From a virus, in the IMG/VR virus record IMGVR_UViG_3300037336_000213, positions 1 through 38,440 of that record: 38,440 nucleotides of DNA; one strand, given 5' to 3'. The position numbers and the translations under genes are program-made. The notes beneath the pieces are model-generated. The model searched no databases. It was not told the DNA's origin and saw only the letters and a list, made by a program, of their open reading frames with translations. Positions 27,224-34,788 of the stretch are shown here, in pieces (within the stretch, counting starts at the first letter, position 1; each line of letters opens with the position of its first letter).

Positions 27224-28686
27224 AGCTCTTTAATATAATTTATAAATTGACTATGTGTAACTAATGGCGTTTGCTCATCATAACTCATAGATTCTGCTAA
27301 CACATTAATTGCATTATTTTTAATCCAAGGATGCATCATATTAAATTCAGATTCTATAGAAGCTTGATCAAAAAGTTTAAGCCCGTTTAATACGTGTATG
27401 TGATGAGTTTGATTAAATAATGCATATTTGGTAATACCTCGAAAATCATCTTCAATTGGTAAATTATGCTTCCAGCGTTCTAATTTTTCTGCGAGACTAT
27501 CTGGTATTGGCATTGATTGAATGTCTTTCCAAAAATTAGAATTATTCTTTTTAGTAAGATAATGCATTATAACAAAGTCTCGAATATTTGTCATAATGTC
27601 ATTTATGTCTTTATTATAATCATTAATAGTTGTTTGATTGTAATTAGGAAGCCTATGCATTAGTAAAAATATTTGTTGTATTGAAGTTCCTATAGATGTT
27701 GCTTCTAATGGTTCTACAAAGTTTGCACTTAGGCCAACAGCACAACAGTTATTAATCCATACCTTGTCTAAACAGCCTGGAGTGAAATTAATTTTTCTAG
27801 CAACTTCGATATCTTTATTAAAAAATTTATCAATTTCGTCTTTTGCTTGATCTGCTGTTATATAATCGCTATCAAAAATATAACCGTTACCAGTTCTAGT
27901 TTGTACAGGAATACTAAACATCCAACCGTAGTCCATAGTTTGTGCTATTGTCCACAGAGGGTAATTATCTAACGATTCAGTAGGAAACATAATAGCAGAC
28001 TTCATTTTTAAATACTTGTCATAAGACTTCCAAGATGCACCTAGTTTTGATATTAATATTTTTCTAAACCCAGTACAGTCTATAAAGAAGTCAGCAGTGT
28101 ACGACGACTTCTCGCCAGCTAACGAAATTATATTACCATTATCGTTTATTATAGCATCTACAATTATATCATCTATTACTGTAATACCTTTGTTAATCGC
28201 AACTTTAACTAAAAAATCGTTAAGTTTATTTGTATCAAAATGATATTGATTATACGGTGCGGCTGCACTAGGATCAGTAGCTTGCCAAGTTGGTATTCTA
28301 GAATACCAAGTACGCTTTGGATTCATATTACTACAAGGTTGTTTACTAGACATAATATGACCATACACATATGGATATTGTCCGTTAGATATGTCATAGT
28401 CTGGGCTAGTACTGTGTAAATAATCTTCGCTGCCCCATCCACGAAACATAATTCCGGATTTAAATGTAGCATTACATTCTAAAATTACGTCTCTCCAAGA
28501 AACACCGATATAATTCATAAATTCAGACCAGTGTTCAGTTGATCCTTCACCGACTCCAACAATTCCTATATCTGTTGATCTAACAACTTCAATATTGATA
28601 TGGGGAAACCTAGTTTTTAAAATTAGAGCAGAAACAAACCCAGCTGTTCCGCCGCCTGCAACACATATTTTATTCAATTTATTCAT
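27199..28686 (-). CDS. Flavin-dependent tryptophan-halogenase family protein (B)
   Basis: A 495-residue halogenase-family protein. GGGTAGF is at 11-17, VGVGEGS at 43-49, Lys76 in ATFKSGI fits the catalytic Lys position, and EPLEAT is at 325-330. The signature at 255-260 reads WMFSIP, so the second Trp of WxWxIP is Phe; this also occurs in protein D. The motif is thought to disfavour monooxygenase chemistry, so the change may affect flavin reactivity or be neutral. It is monocistronic on the minus strand, divergent from oxygenase 5 across only 30 bases and convergent with oxygenase 4. The ribosome site before the ATG is weak. Substrate unknown. Confidence 0.9.
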   Translation of the reverse strand: MNKLNKICVAGGGTAGFVSALILKTRFPHINIEVVRSTDIGIVGVGEGSTEHWSEFMNYIGVSWRDVILECNATFKSGIMFRGWGSEDYLHSTSPDYDISNGQYPYVYGHIMSSKQPCSNMNPKRTWYSRIPTWQATDPSAAAPYNQYHFDTNKLNDFLVKVAINKGITVIDDIIVDAIINDNGNIISLAGEKSSYTADFFIDCTGFRKILISKLGASWKSYDKYLKMKSAIMFPTESLDNYPLWTIAQTMDYGWMFSIPVQTRTGNGYIFDSDYITADQAKDEIDKFFNKDIEVARKINFTPGCLDKVWINNCCAVGLSANFVEPLEATSIGTSIQQIFLLMHRLPNYNQTTINDYNKDINDIMTNIRDFVIMHYLTKKNNSNFWKDIQSMPIPDSLAEKLERWKHNLPIEDDFRGITKYALFNQTHHIHVLNGLKLFDQASIESEFNMMHPWIKNNAINVLAESMSYDEQTPLVTHSQFINYIKELYGVKKIA

Positions 28687-28703
28687 TTCGTTTATCTTGT
28701 GAT

Positions 28704-28711
28704 TATAAGTA
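28704..28711 (+). promoter_or_regulatory. Putative late promoter (TATAAGTA)
   Basis: TATAAGTA ends five bases before the ATG of oxygenase 5 at 28717 and matches the T4 late octamer at seven positions. The same octamer precedes genes at 33392 and 38034. Its closeness predicts transcription starting at or beside the ATG. Confidence 0.5.
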
Positions 28712-28716
28712 TTAGT

Positions 28717-29337
28717 ATGACATCAATTACTGAACATCAATTATTTGTATCATCTTGTTATAGTACTTATCTTGACTTGCCTATCAATGAACAGTTAACT
28801 GATATTGTAACTAGTCTTAAAGAATCTGTAGAAAGTAATCAATTTAGTAACCAAGGAGGGTGGCAATCAAAACCTTATCAGTTTTCGGATGTAGATAATA
28901 TAGTTATTATGGATCTATTTGCAAAAGTAATTACACCTATGGCTCAAAAAATTATCGACAGTTGGAATTATCCTGTAGAACTATCTAGTTATAGCTACTG
29001 GTATAATGCTAATCAAAAATATAATTACAACACAAATCATTCGCATCCTGAATCATATATTAGCGGAGTGTATTATATTAAGGTTCCATCCAATAGTGGC
29101 AACATTGTTTTTAGTAGAGCAGAATCTGAAACTGAGAGAATGTACTTTCAAACAAAAGAAATAATGGATAAGTTGTTATCTGTTAATGATTCTAGAGTTA
29201 ATACCGAACACTGGTTTACTCCCAAGGAAGGAATGTTATTGCTATTTCCAGGGCACCTTAAGCATACAGTTGAACAAAATTTATCAGAAGAGATAGACTC
29301 TACAAGAATTTCAATGAGTTTTAATTTTAATAATTAA
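28717..29337 (+). CDS. Putative 2OG-Fe(II) oxygenase, HxH family (5)
   Basis: A 206-residue paralogue of the proteins at 25410 and 26014. It shows NHSHPESYISGVYYIKVP with H108 and H110, distal H183 in LKHTV, and R197 in TRISMSFNF. The ATG at 28717 was chosen over GTG 28699 because the latter lies upstream of the promoter-like octamer. No Shine-Dalgarno precedes either. It is divergent from halogenase B and shares its stop tetranucleotide TTAA with the convergent oxygenase 6. Compared with the other two family members it has a longer loop (residues 134-165) before the distal strand. Substrate unknown. Confidence 0.8.
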   Translation: MTSITEHQLFVSSCYSTYLDLPINEQLTDIVTSLKESVESNQFSNQGGWQSKPYQFSDVDNIVIMDLFAKVITPMAQKIIDSWNYPVELSSYSYWYNANQKYNYNTNHSHPESYISGVYYIKVPSNSGNIVFSRAESETERMYFQTKEIMDKLLSVNDSRVNTEHWFTPKEGMLLLFPGHLKHTVEQNLSEEIDSTRISMSFNFNN

Positions 29338-29987
29338 TGTTCTAAAAAATCAAAGTTTAATACAATACGTGAGCTGTGATTGATTGGAAAATTTCCACTA
29401 TGATACCTGTGCCCATTAAAAATTAATGCTTCTCCTTTTTTAGGAGTATGTCGATATACTTCTGTAATCTTTTCATTTAACACAGGATTGTACACATCTG
29501 TTTGAGGATTAAACATTTTATCAAATAAAATAGTATCACCGTCTGCATCGTTTACATAATATATCAATGTAGTGTAGTCGCTATTGTTTGGGTAGTCTAT
29601 GTGAGGGGCAGCATATTTTGTACTATTGTGTCCGGGACTTGGACTTGTATATCTTGCACGTATTCTAAAAATTTGATCTATAGTTTTGCCTGTCTTTTCA
29701 CAATAAAATTCTAAAATCATTCTAAAAAAATCATAATGTGCAGATCTAATTTCGGCATCGTCTTGTATGATATGAAAAAACCCAGAATCGTCTGTTACAT
29801 TAGGATCTATGTAAATATCTTTTTGATCAGCAGTGAAGTAATCTTTATGACCAATTTTATGTAATAGAAACCAAGGAAAAAAGTTTTCACCCTGCATACG
29901 ATCAATTATAGCGTTTTGATAAGAAACTGGAATAATATCTTTTATCATATGAATTTCTTCCGCAACGTGTTTAATTTTGTAGGTCAT
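29334..29987 (-). CDS. 2-oxoglutarate/Fe(II) oxygenase-like protein (6)
   Basis: A 217-residue oxygenase-like protein, paralogous to oxygenase 1: PWFLLHK, DSGFFHII, H129 and D131 in PHIDY, DADGDTILFD, H196 in HRYHSGN and R207 in SRIVLNFDF. The ATG at 29987 overlaps the stop of halogenase C as ATGA, which supports this start over the internal Met14. The pair is a minus-strand two-gene operon behind the strong promoter at 31557-31564. Being coupled to a halogenase suggests the two act on the same or a sequential substrate; this is inference. Confidence 0.82.
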   Translation of the reverse strand: MTYKIKHVAEEIHMIKDIIPVSYQNAIIDRMQGENFFPWFLLHKIGHKDYFTADQKDIYIDPNVTDDSGFFHIIQDDAEIRSAHYDFFRMILEFYCEKTGKTIDQIFRIRARYTSPSPGHNSTKYAAPHIDYPNNSDYTTLIYYVNDADGDTILFDKMFNPQTDVYNPVLNEKITEVYRHTPKKGEALIFNGHRYHSGNFPINHSSRIVLNFDFLEH

Positions 29988-31522
29988 TGTGTATCTCTTT
30001 CTTCTCTAAAAAATGTAATCATTTCTTCCCAAGTATAGTGATTTTGTAATTCCTCATACCACTCGGTGTGATATGCTACATAATCATTTTGCACAACATT
30101 TTTTAAATTATCTACATTCGGTATCTTTAAGTCTAACTCTTTATCAGTAACATCTTTATTAATAAGATTTATACCCTCCATAACGTAACTATACAGAGGC
30201 CATCCTGCACTACCGTAGTATGTTGGAAAGTCGTGATGTGTAGGCATTCGAGTTTTTGACATTTCAATTAAATTTGATACAAATTCTGGTTTAGGTACGT
30301 TATCCTTTATGTTACGCCAAAAAGCAGTGTCAGTTCTTCCTCCACAATAATGCATAGTAATAAAGTCTCTAAGATCATCAAACATTTTTCTAGTTCGTTG
30401 ATTATAGATATTCATTGAACCTTGATTTAGTGTATCATTGATATTATCTCTAACATAATCAAATGCAAGATTTTTAATTTGCACTACTGTAGAATGAATA
30501 CTAGTTGCTTCTAGCGGCTCTAAAAATGCAGATGATAGCCCTATAGTAACACAGTTATTAATCCAAGCTGATTCCTGGCGACCGGTAGTAAATTTAATTG
30601 TTTTTGCTGGCGTTATCTTTTTACCTAATTGAGCCTCTATTTCTGCTTGTGCTTCTTGTTCTGTAATATACGCATCGTCATACACATAGCCGCAACCTTT
30701 TCTATCAAGTAATGGAATTTGCCACATCCATCCTGCGTTCTGTGCCCAAGCTGTAGTGTAAGGTTCGGGAAATTCCCCGTCTTCGTATTTTAATATAAAT
30801 GGCATTGCAGAGTTTACAGGTAGATGATCCATATAACTTACCCAATCATTACCGGGCATTTTTTTCATTAATAATCTTGATAGTCCTGAACAGTCAATAA
30901 ACAAATCACCTTCAATTTTTTGACCGTCTTCTAAAATAATATTTTTTATGTAACTATTTTCGTCTAACTCTGCATCAACAACAAGAGCATCAATTAACGA
31001 AGCATTAGGGTTACGTAGTGTTACTTTTTGAAAATACTTGCCTACTAAATGTGCATCAACGTGCATTGCGTGGGTTATACTAGAGAAATTATTTGTAGTT
31101 TTATCAAAATTACTCATACCTTTAGCAATCCAATTTCCAATTCTCGATGTTTTAATTAAATCTTTTCGACTTAACGAACTAACACCGTTTGCAAATTGTA
31201 CATCTGGAGTATGCATTTTAGTAATGCTACCGTCGATAGGACCTATATAATAGTCATCAGTATCAGACGTCCACCCTTTGAATTTAATTCCATACTTTAA
31301 TGAAGCTCCAGTTTCTTTAACAAATTCATTATGATCGCATCCAAAGTCCCAAAGATGGTTCGTTAATAAATCGGTCAATAATCCAGTAGTGCTTTCTCCT
31401 ACTCCTATTACGCCAATGGCTGATGATTCAACTAATGTTATTTTATGATTAGGGTGTCTTGACGACATTAATAACGCTGTCATCCATCCGGCAGTGCCGC
31501 CGCCAACAATTATAATATGCAT
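29984..31522 (-). CDS. Flavin-dependent tryptophan-halogenase family protein (C)
   Basis: A 512-residue halogenase with the most complete motif set: GGGTAGW at 7-13, GVGEST at 40-45, catalytic-position Lys76 in SLKYGIKF, the canonical WMWQIP at 265-270 and EPLEAT at 335-340. FAD-linked strands IEGDLFIDCSGL (about 204-214) are also typical. The ATG has GGAG nine bases upstream and a perfect TATAAATA octamer 35 bases upstream. It is co-transcribed with oxygenase 6. The usual reaction would be FADH2-, O2- and halide-dependent aromatic halogenation. Marine phage halogenases of this family are known (cyanophage VirX1), so the family is not new; the setting is unusual. Confidence 0.92.
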   Translation of the reverse strand: MHIIIVGGGTAGWMTALLMSSRHPNHKITLVESSAIGVIGVGESTTGLLTDLLTNHLWDFGCDHNEFVKETGASLKYGIKFKGWTSDTDDYYIGPIDGSITKMHTPDVQFANGVSSLSRKDLIKTSRIGNWIAKGMSNFDKTTNNFSSITHAMHVDAHLVGKYFQKVTLRNPNASLIDALVVDAELDENSYIKNIILEDGQKIEGDLFIDCSGLSRLLMKKMPGNDWVSYMDHLPVNSAMPFILKYEDGEFPEPYTTAWAQNAGWMWQIPLLDRKGCGYVYDDAYITEQEAQAEIEAQLGKKITPAKTIKFTTGRQESAWINNCVTIGLSSAFLEPLEATSIHSTVVQIKNLAFDYVRDNINDTLNQGSMNIYNQRTRKMFDDLRDFITMHYCGGRTDTAFWRNIKDNVPKPEFVSNLIEMSKTRMPTHHDFPTYYGSAGWPLYSYVMEGINLINKDVTDKELDLKIPNVDNLKNVVQNDYVAYHTEWYEELQNHYTWEEMITFFREERDTQ

Positions 31523-31548
31523 TTATTTTTAACTCCATTAAGTACGTA

Positions 31549-31556
31549 GATAAATA
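31549..31556 (+). promoter_or_regulatory. Putative late promoter, plus half of bidirectional palindrome (GATAAATA)
   Basis: GATAAATA lies 33 bases before the ATG of oxygenase 7 at 31590. It forms one arm of the 14-base perfect palindrome ataaatatatttat at 31550-31563. Confidence 0.6.
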
Positions 31557-31564
31557 TATTTATA
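31557..31564 (-). promoter_or_regulatory. Putative late promoter, minus half of bidirectional palindrome (TATAAATA)
   Basis: On the minus strand this is exactly TATAAATA, the T4 late consensus, 35 bases before the ATG of halogenase C at 31522. It abuts the plus-strand octamer head to head. Confidence 0.7.
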
Positions 31565-31589
31565 GTAAAGAGAGTCAGGCCAAAAAATA

Positions 31590-32180
31590 ATGTCATTTAT
31601 AGAAACTACATTTTTAAACGATTTAACAATTTGTGATAAGTTGATTGCATATTTTCTAGATAATGATAGTCGTCATTGCCGTCCTAAACATTTCTTAAAC
31701 GGAAAAAGCGTAGAAGCAGCACCTGAATATAAACAATCAACTGACGTAGCTGTAGTAAACGATAATATGTTAGAGTGTCCTGCAATTGGTGACTATTTAG
31801 ATGAATTAGATTTAGCTACAACCAATTATGTATCTAAATGGCCACCTTGTAACGCATATGCTCCTTGGTCAATAACAACAGCATTTAATATACAATATTA
31901 TAAACCTGGAGAAGGATTTAATTCTTGGCATACAGAACGATGTAGTGCTAATAAAATAGCATCAACTAGACACTTAGTTTTTATGACATATCTCAATACA
32001 GTTAGTGACGGTGGAGGTACAGAATTCTTAAATCAAAATATTACTATTAACGCCGCAAAAGGCAAAACAGTAATATGGCCAGCAGACTGGACACATACAC
32101 ACAAAGGAGTAATATCTCCTACTGAAGATAAATTTATTATTACAGGTTGGTTTAACTATACCACAGAGGACTCTAAATGA
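31590..32180 (+). CDS. 2-oxoglutarate/Fe(II) oxygenase-like protein with HxE triad (7)
   Basis: A 196-residue protein with the jelly-roll core FNSWHTERC (H114, E116), HLVFMTYLN, GGGTEFLNQ and WPADWTHTH (H169 likely distal ligand), followed by ISPTEDKFIITGWF. The acidic ligand is Glu rather than the common Asp, and the 2OG anchor position appears to be Lys181 in place of Arg. Related proteins occur in marine phages, so both may be family traits. It is divergent from halogenase C under the bidirectional promoter. Its stop overlaps the ATG of halogenase-like D by ATGA. Oxygenase activity is likely but less certain than for proteins with a standard triad. Confidence 0.75.
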   Translation: MSFIETTFLNDLTICDKLIAYFLDNDSRHCRPKHFLNGKSVEAAPEYKQSTDVAVVNDNMLECPAIGDYLDELDLATTNYVSKWPPCNAYAPWSITTAFNIQYYKPGEGFNSWHTERCSANKIASTRHLVFMTYLNTVSDGGGTEFLNQNITINAAKGKTVIWPADWTHTHKGVISPTEDKFIITGWFNYTTEDSK

Positions 32181-33352
32181 AAATCGCAGTAATAGGATCA
32201 GGCACAGCCGGAATACTATCTTTAGCACATTGCTTATCATTCTTTCCAAAAGAATATAATATAACTTCTATTTACGATCCCGATATTCCAATGCTAGGAA
32301 TAGGCGAAAGTACATCAACACAAATTCCGTTAACATTATTTTATGCGACTGGACTAAATCTTTTAGATATGCCAGATGAATTAGATATGACTATAAAACA
32401 CGGAGTAAAATACGTAAATTGGAGGGCGGAAGACTTTTTTACAAAAATTCCACCGCCCTTTTATGCAATGCATTTTAACAACTTTTCTTTAAAAACTTTT
32501 GCATTTAAGCAGTTTAAACAAAAATGGAAAACTAGATTTAATGTTATAGAAGGCGAAATTAATAATGTTGTTGATTTTAATGACAAAGTTACTATAACAA
32601 TGTCAAATAAAGATTTACATCAATATGACTATGTTATTGACTGTAGGGGATTCCCTCAAGATTCTACAGAACACATTCCGGTTACAACCATACCAGTTAA
32701 CCATTGTTTAGTTAATACAATAGATGCACCGGGCGATTGGAATTACACATATCATCAAGCAACTAAAAATGGATGGATGTTTGGTATACCTCTTCAAACT
32801 AGACAAGGATGGGGATATTTGTATAACGACACTATAACAACAAAGGACGAAGCTGTTGCTGATATAGCAGATATTTTTAATACTAGTCCAGACAAGCTGA
32901 CATTGCGAGAATTTTCTTTTAAAAATTACAAAGCAAAGAAATTTATTAATGGCAGAATAATAAAAAATGGTAATATGGCATTATTTTACGAACCAATTGA
33001 AGCACTAAGTGGATGGTTTTATGATAATATTTTACGAGCATTTTTTGATGTTGTAGTTACTCAAAGTATGACCGAAGATGATGCAAATAGATATTTACAT
33101 AATTTAGCTGACGAATACGAAACATTTATATGCTATATGTATCACGGAGGATCTGTATTTGATTCAAAGTTTTGGAATATTACTTCTAAAAAATGCAAAG
33201 CAACATTAAATAATAGCAGTATGTTCAAACAACATATTGAAAAACTAAACACAACACAGCTATCATTTGACAACAATCCGTCTATAGTATTTCCTATAGG
33301 TGTTTGGAGAGAGTTAGATAAAAATTTAAAATATCAATATTTAAACATATAG
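32177..33352 (+). CDS. Short, divergent tryptophan-halogenase-like flavoprotein (D)
   Basis: A 391-residue protein with the halogenase-family plan: GSGTAG at 7-12, LGIGEST at 40-46, Lys74 in TIKHGVKYVNW at the catalytic Lys position, CRGF at 156-159, WMFGIP at 200-205 and EPIEAL at 272-277. It is about 100 residues shorter than its three relatives: spacing before the WxWxIP-type motif is cut by about 55 residues and the C-terminal part is also shorter. The EPLEAT/S motif is altered after EP. It may have a smaller substrate pocket, different chemistry, or a degenerate function. It is coupled to oxygenase 7 by ATGA. The frame is intact, arguing against a pseudogene. Confidence 0.8.
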   Translation: MKIAVIGSGTAGILSLAHCLSFFPKEYNITSIYDPDIPMLGIGESTSTQIPLTLFYATGLNLLDMPDELDMTIKHGVKYVNWRAEDFFTKIPPPFYAMHFNNFSLKTFAFKQFKQKWKTRFNVIEGEINNVVDFNDKVTITMSNKDLHQYDYVIDCRGFPQDSTEHIPVTTIPVNHCLVNTIDAPGDWNYTYHQATKNGWMFGIPLQTRQGWGYLYNDTITTKDEAVADIADIFNTSPDKLTLREFSFKNYKAKKFINGRIIKNGNMALFYEPIEALSGWFYDNILRAFFDVVVTQSMTEDDANRYLHNLADEYETFICYMYHGGSVFDSKFWNITSKKCKATLNNSSMFKQHIEKLNTTQLSFDNNPSIVFPIGVWRELDKNLKYQYLNI

Positions 33353-33363
33353 AATAATAGAGT

Positions 33364-33371
33364 TATAAGTA
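33364..33371 (+). promoter_or_regulatory. Putative late promoter (TATAAGTA)
   Basis: TATAAGTA lies in the 39-base gap, 20 bases before the ATG at 33392, followed by a strong AGGAGA ribosome site. It would drive the three-gene run of oxygenases 8 to 10. Confidence 0.6.
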
Positions 33372-33391
33372 TAGTACTAGGAGAGACAACG

Positions 33392-33994
33392 ATGGAAACT
33401 ACAGATTTTACAACTAGCCCGCAGGCTAATCCAACAAGTGATATGAAACTAGCAACATTAGAAATTATGTCAATGAATAAAGCTATACTTTTTTCAAAAG
33501 AACAATGTGAAGATATTGTTAATGGGTGTATCGAAGACTTATGGTTAAACACTCGAGTTGTTGGTGATAACCAATTGCATTCTGCACGTCGACAAAAATT
33601 AAAAGGGAATCCTCAAGAGTTTCCTTTCGATCCAATCCGACACATTACTAAACAAGCTAACGATGAAATTTATGATTTTAAACTATTGGGAATTATAGAT
33701 CAAGACTTTCCACAAATATATCAATATAAACAAGATGATTTCTATAAAATGCATATTGATATTAATCCTATGGCAGCAACAAGAAAACTAAGTTTTATTA
33801 TTAATTTAACTAATGCAACCGAATACGAAGGCGGCGAAACAATATTCTTAAATGCTAATACAGATAATAACAATATTAATGAACAAGGCACTCTCCTCGT
33901 ATTTCCTGCGTTTCTGCCTTACGAAATTAAACCAGTAACTAGCGGAGTTAAAAATATTATTATAGGACATATACACGGAGCTGTGTTTAGATGA
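33392..33994 (+). CDS. 2OG-Fe(II) oxygenase-like protein lacking the distal His (8)
   Basis: A 200-residue protein of the prolyl-hydroxylase-like jelly-roll type. H121 and D123 are present in YKMHIDINP, followed by RKLSFIINL and EYEGGETIFL, all standard. Where relatives have an FPS...H.V.PV strand it reads FPAFLPYEIKPV, so Tyr177 stands at the expected distal His. The usual G.R 2OG anchor reads GVKN, with Lys187. Two of the residues needed for iron and 2OG binding therefore appear lost, suggesting an inactive or repurposed partner. It has a strong RBS and its own late promoter; the stop overlaps the start of oxygenase 9 by ATGA. A heteromeric partnership with that neighbour is possible but speculative. 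Confidence 0.75.
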   Translation: METTDFTTSPQANPTSDMKLATLEIMSMNKAILFSKEQCEDIVNGCIEDLWLNTRVVGDNQLHSARRQKLKGNPQEFPFDPIRHITKQANDEIYDFKLLGIIDQDFPQIYQYKQDDFYKMHIDINPMAATRKLSFIINLTNATEYEGGETIFLNANTDNNNINEQGTLLVFPAFLPYEIKPVTSGVKNIIIGHIHGAVFR

Positions 33995-34788
33995 TACTAG
34001 ACAATTATTACTATTACTTTCCCGGAGCATTAAGTGAAAGTATGTGTGATGCTATTATGGAGCAAGGTCTAGAAAAAATGTATCTTGCAAAACAGAAATT
34101 TGGAAAAGATTCAATTGAAGCAACTACAGGTGACTGGCGACAGAAATCAGTAACTTCTCAAACAGAAAAAGCAGTTTCTCTTGCTTCTGATACACTTGAA
34201 ACTATATCTAATCAAGGATCGTCACTTGAAGATATATATGTTAGAGATTCTAATGTTTCTTGGTTAGATGATGATTGGATATATAAGGCTTTATGGCCGT
34301 TTATACACGAAGCTAATAAAAATGCAGGTTGGAATTTTGATTGGGATTTTACTGAAAATATTCAGTTTACAAAATACGGAGTTAACCAATTTTACGGTTG
34401 GCACGCTGACACTGGACCAAAACCATATGAAGAATTTGATCCTGCTGTACATAAAGTTAAATTAGATAAAGACGGTAATCCAGTAATATCTGGTGACGGA
34501 AGTTTTGTTGCTGAAGCACACGAGGCTACAACTGATCCTAAAATGATTGGCAAGATGCGAAAACTAAGTGTTACGGTTAGTTTAAGTGATCCAAAAGATT
34601 ACGACGGTGGCAATTTGAATTTTGATCTCGGGCCGCACCGACCTGACAGATATCACGAATGTACAGAAATACGTCCTCGCGGGTCAATAATTGTATTTCC
34701 TTCGTATGTGTACCATCAAGTAACTCCAGTTACTAGAGGCACTCGTTACAGTTTAGTTGCCTGGAATTTAGGATATCCGTTCAAATGA
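33991..34788 (+). CDS. PKHD-type 2OG-Fe(II) hydroxylase-like protein (9)
   Basis: A 265-residue protein resembling PKHD/PiuC-type hydroxylases. H138 and D140 are in FYGWHAD, KLSVTVSLSDP..YDGG at about 191-207, H242 in YHQVTPV and R252 in GTRYSLVAWN. All ligands and the 2OG Arg are present. An insertion of about 40 polar residues (141-182) follows the HxD pair and probably forms a substrate lid. It overlaps oxygenases 8 and 10 by 4 bases each, giving a tightly coupled operon. Proteins of this kind are widespread in marine T4-like phages, with unknown targets. This is one of the most confident oxygenases here. Confidence 0.88.
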   Translation: MILDNYYYYFPGALSESMCDAIMEQGLEKMYLAKQKFGKDSIEATTGDWRQKSVTSQTEKAVSLASDTLETISNQGSSLEDIYVRDSNVSWLDDDWIYKALWPFIHEANKNAGWNFDWDFTENIQFTKYGVNQFYGWHADTGPKPYEEFDPAVHKVKLDKDGNPVISGDGSFVAEAHEATTDPKMIGKMRKLSVTVSLSDPKDYDGGNLNFDLGPHRPDRYHECTEIRPRGSIIVFPSYVYHQVTPVTRGTRYSLVAWNLGYPFK

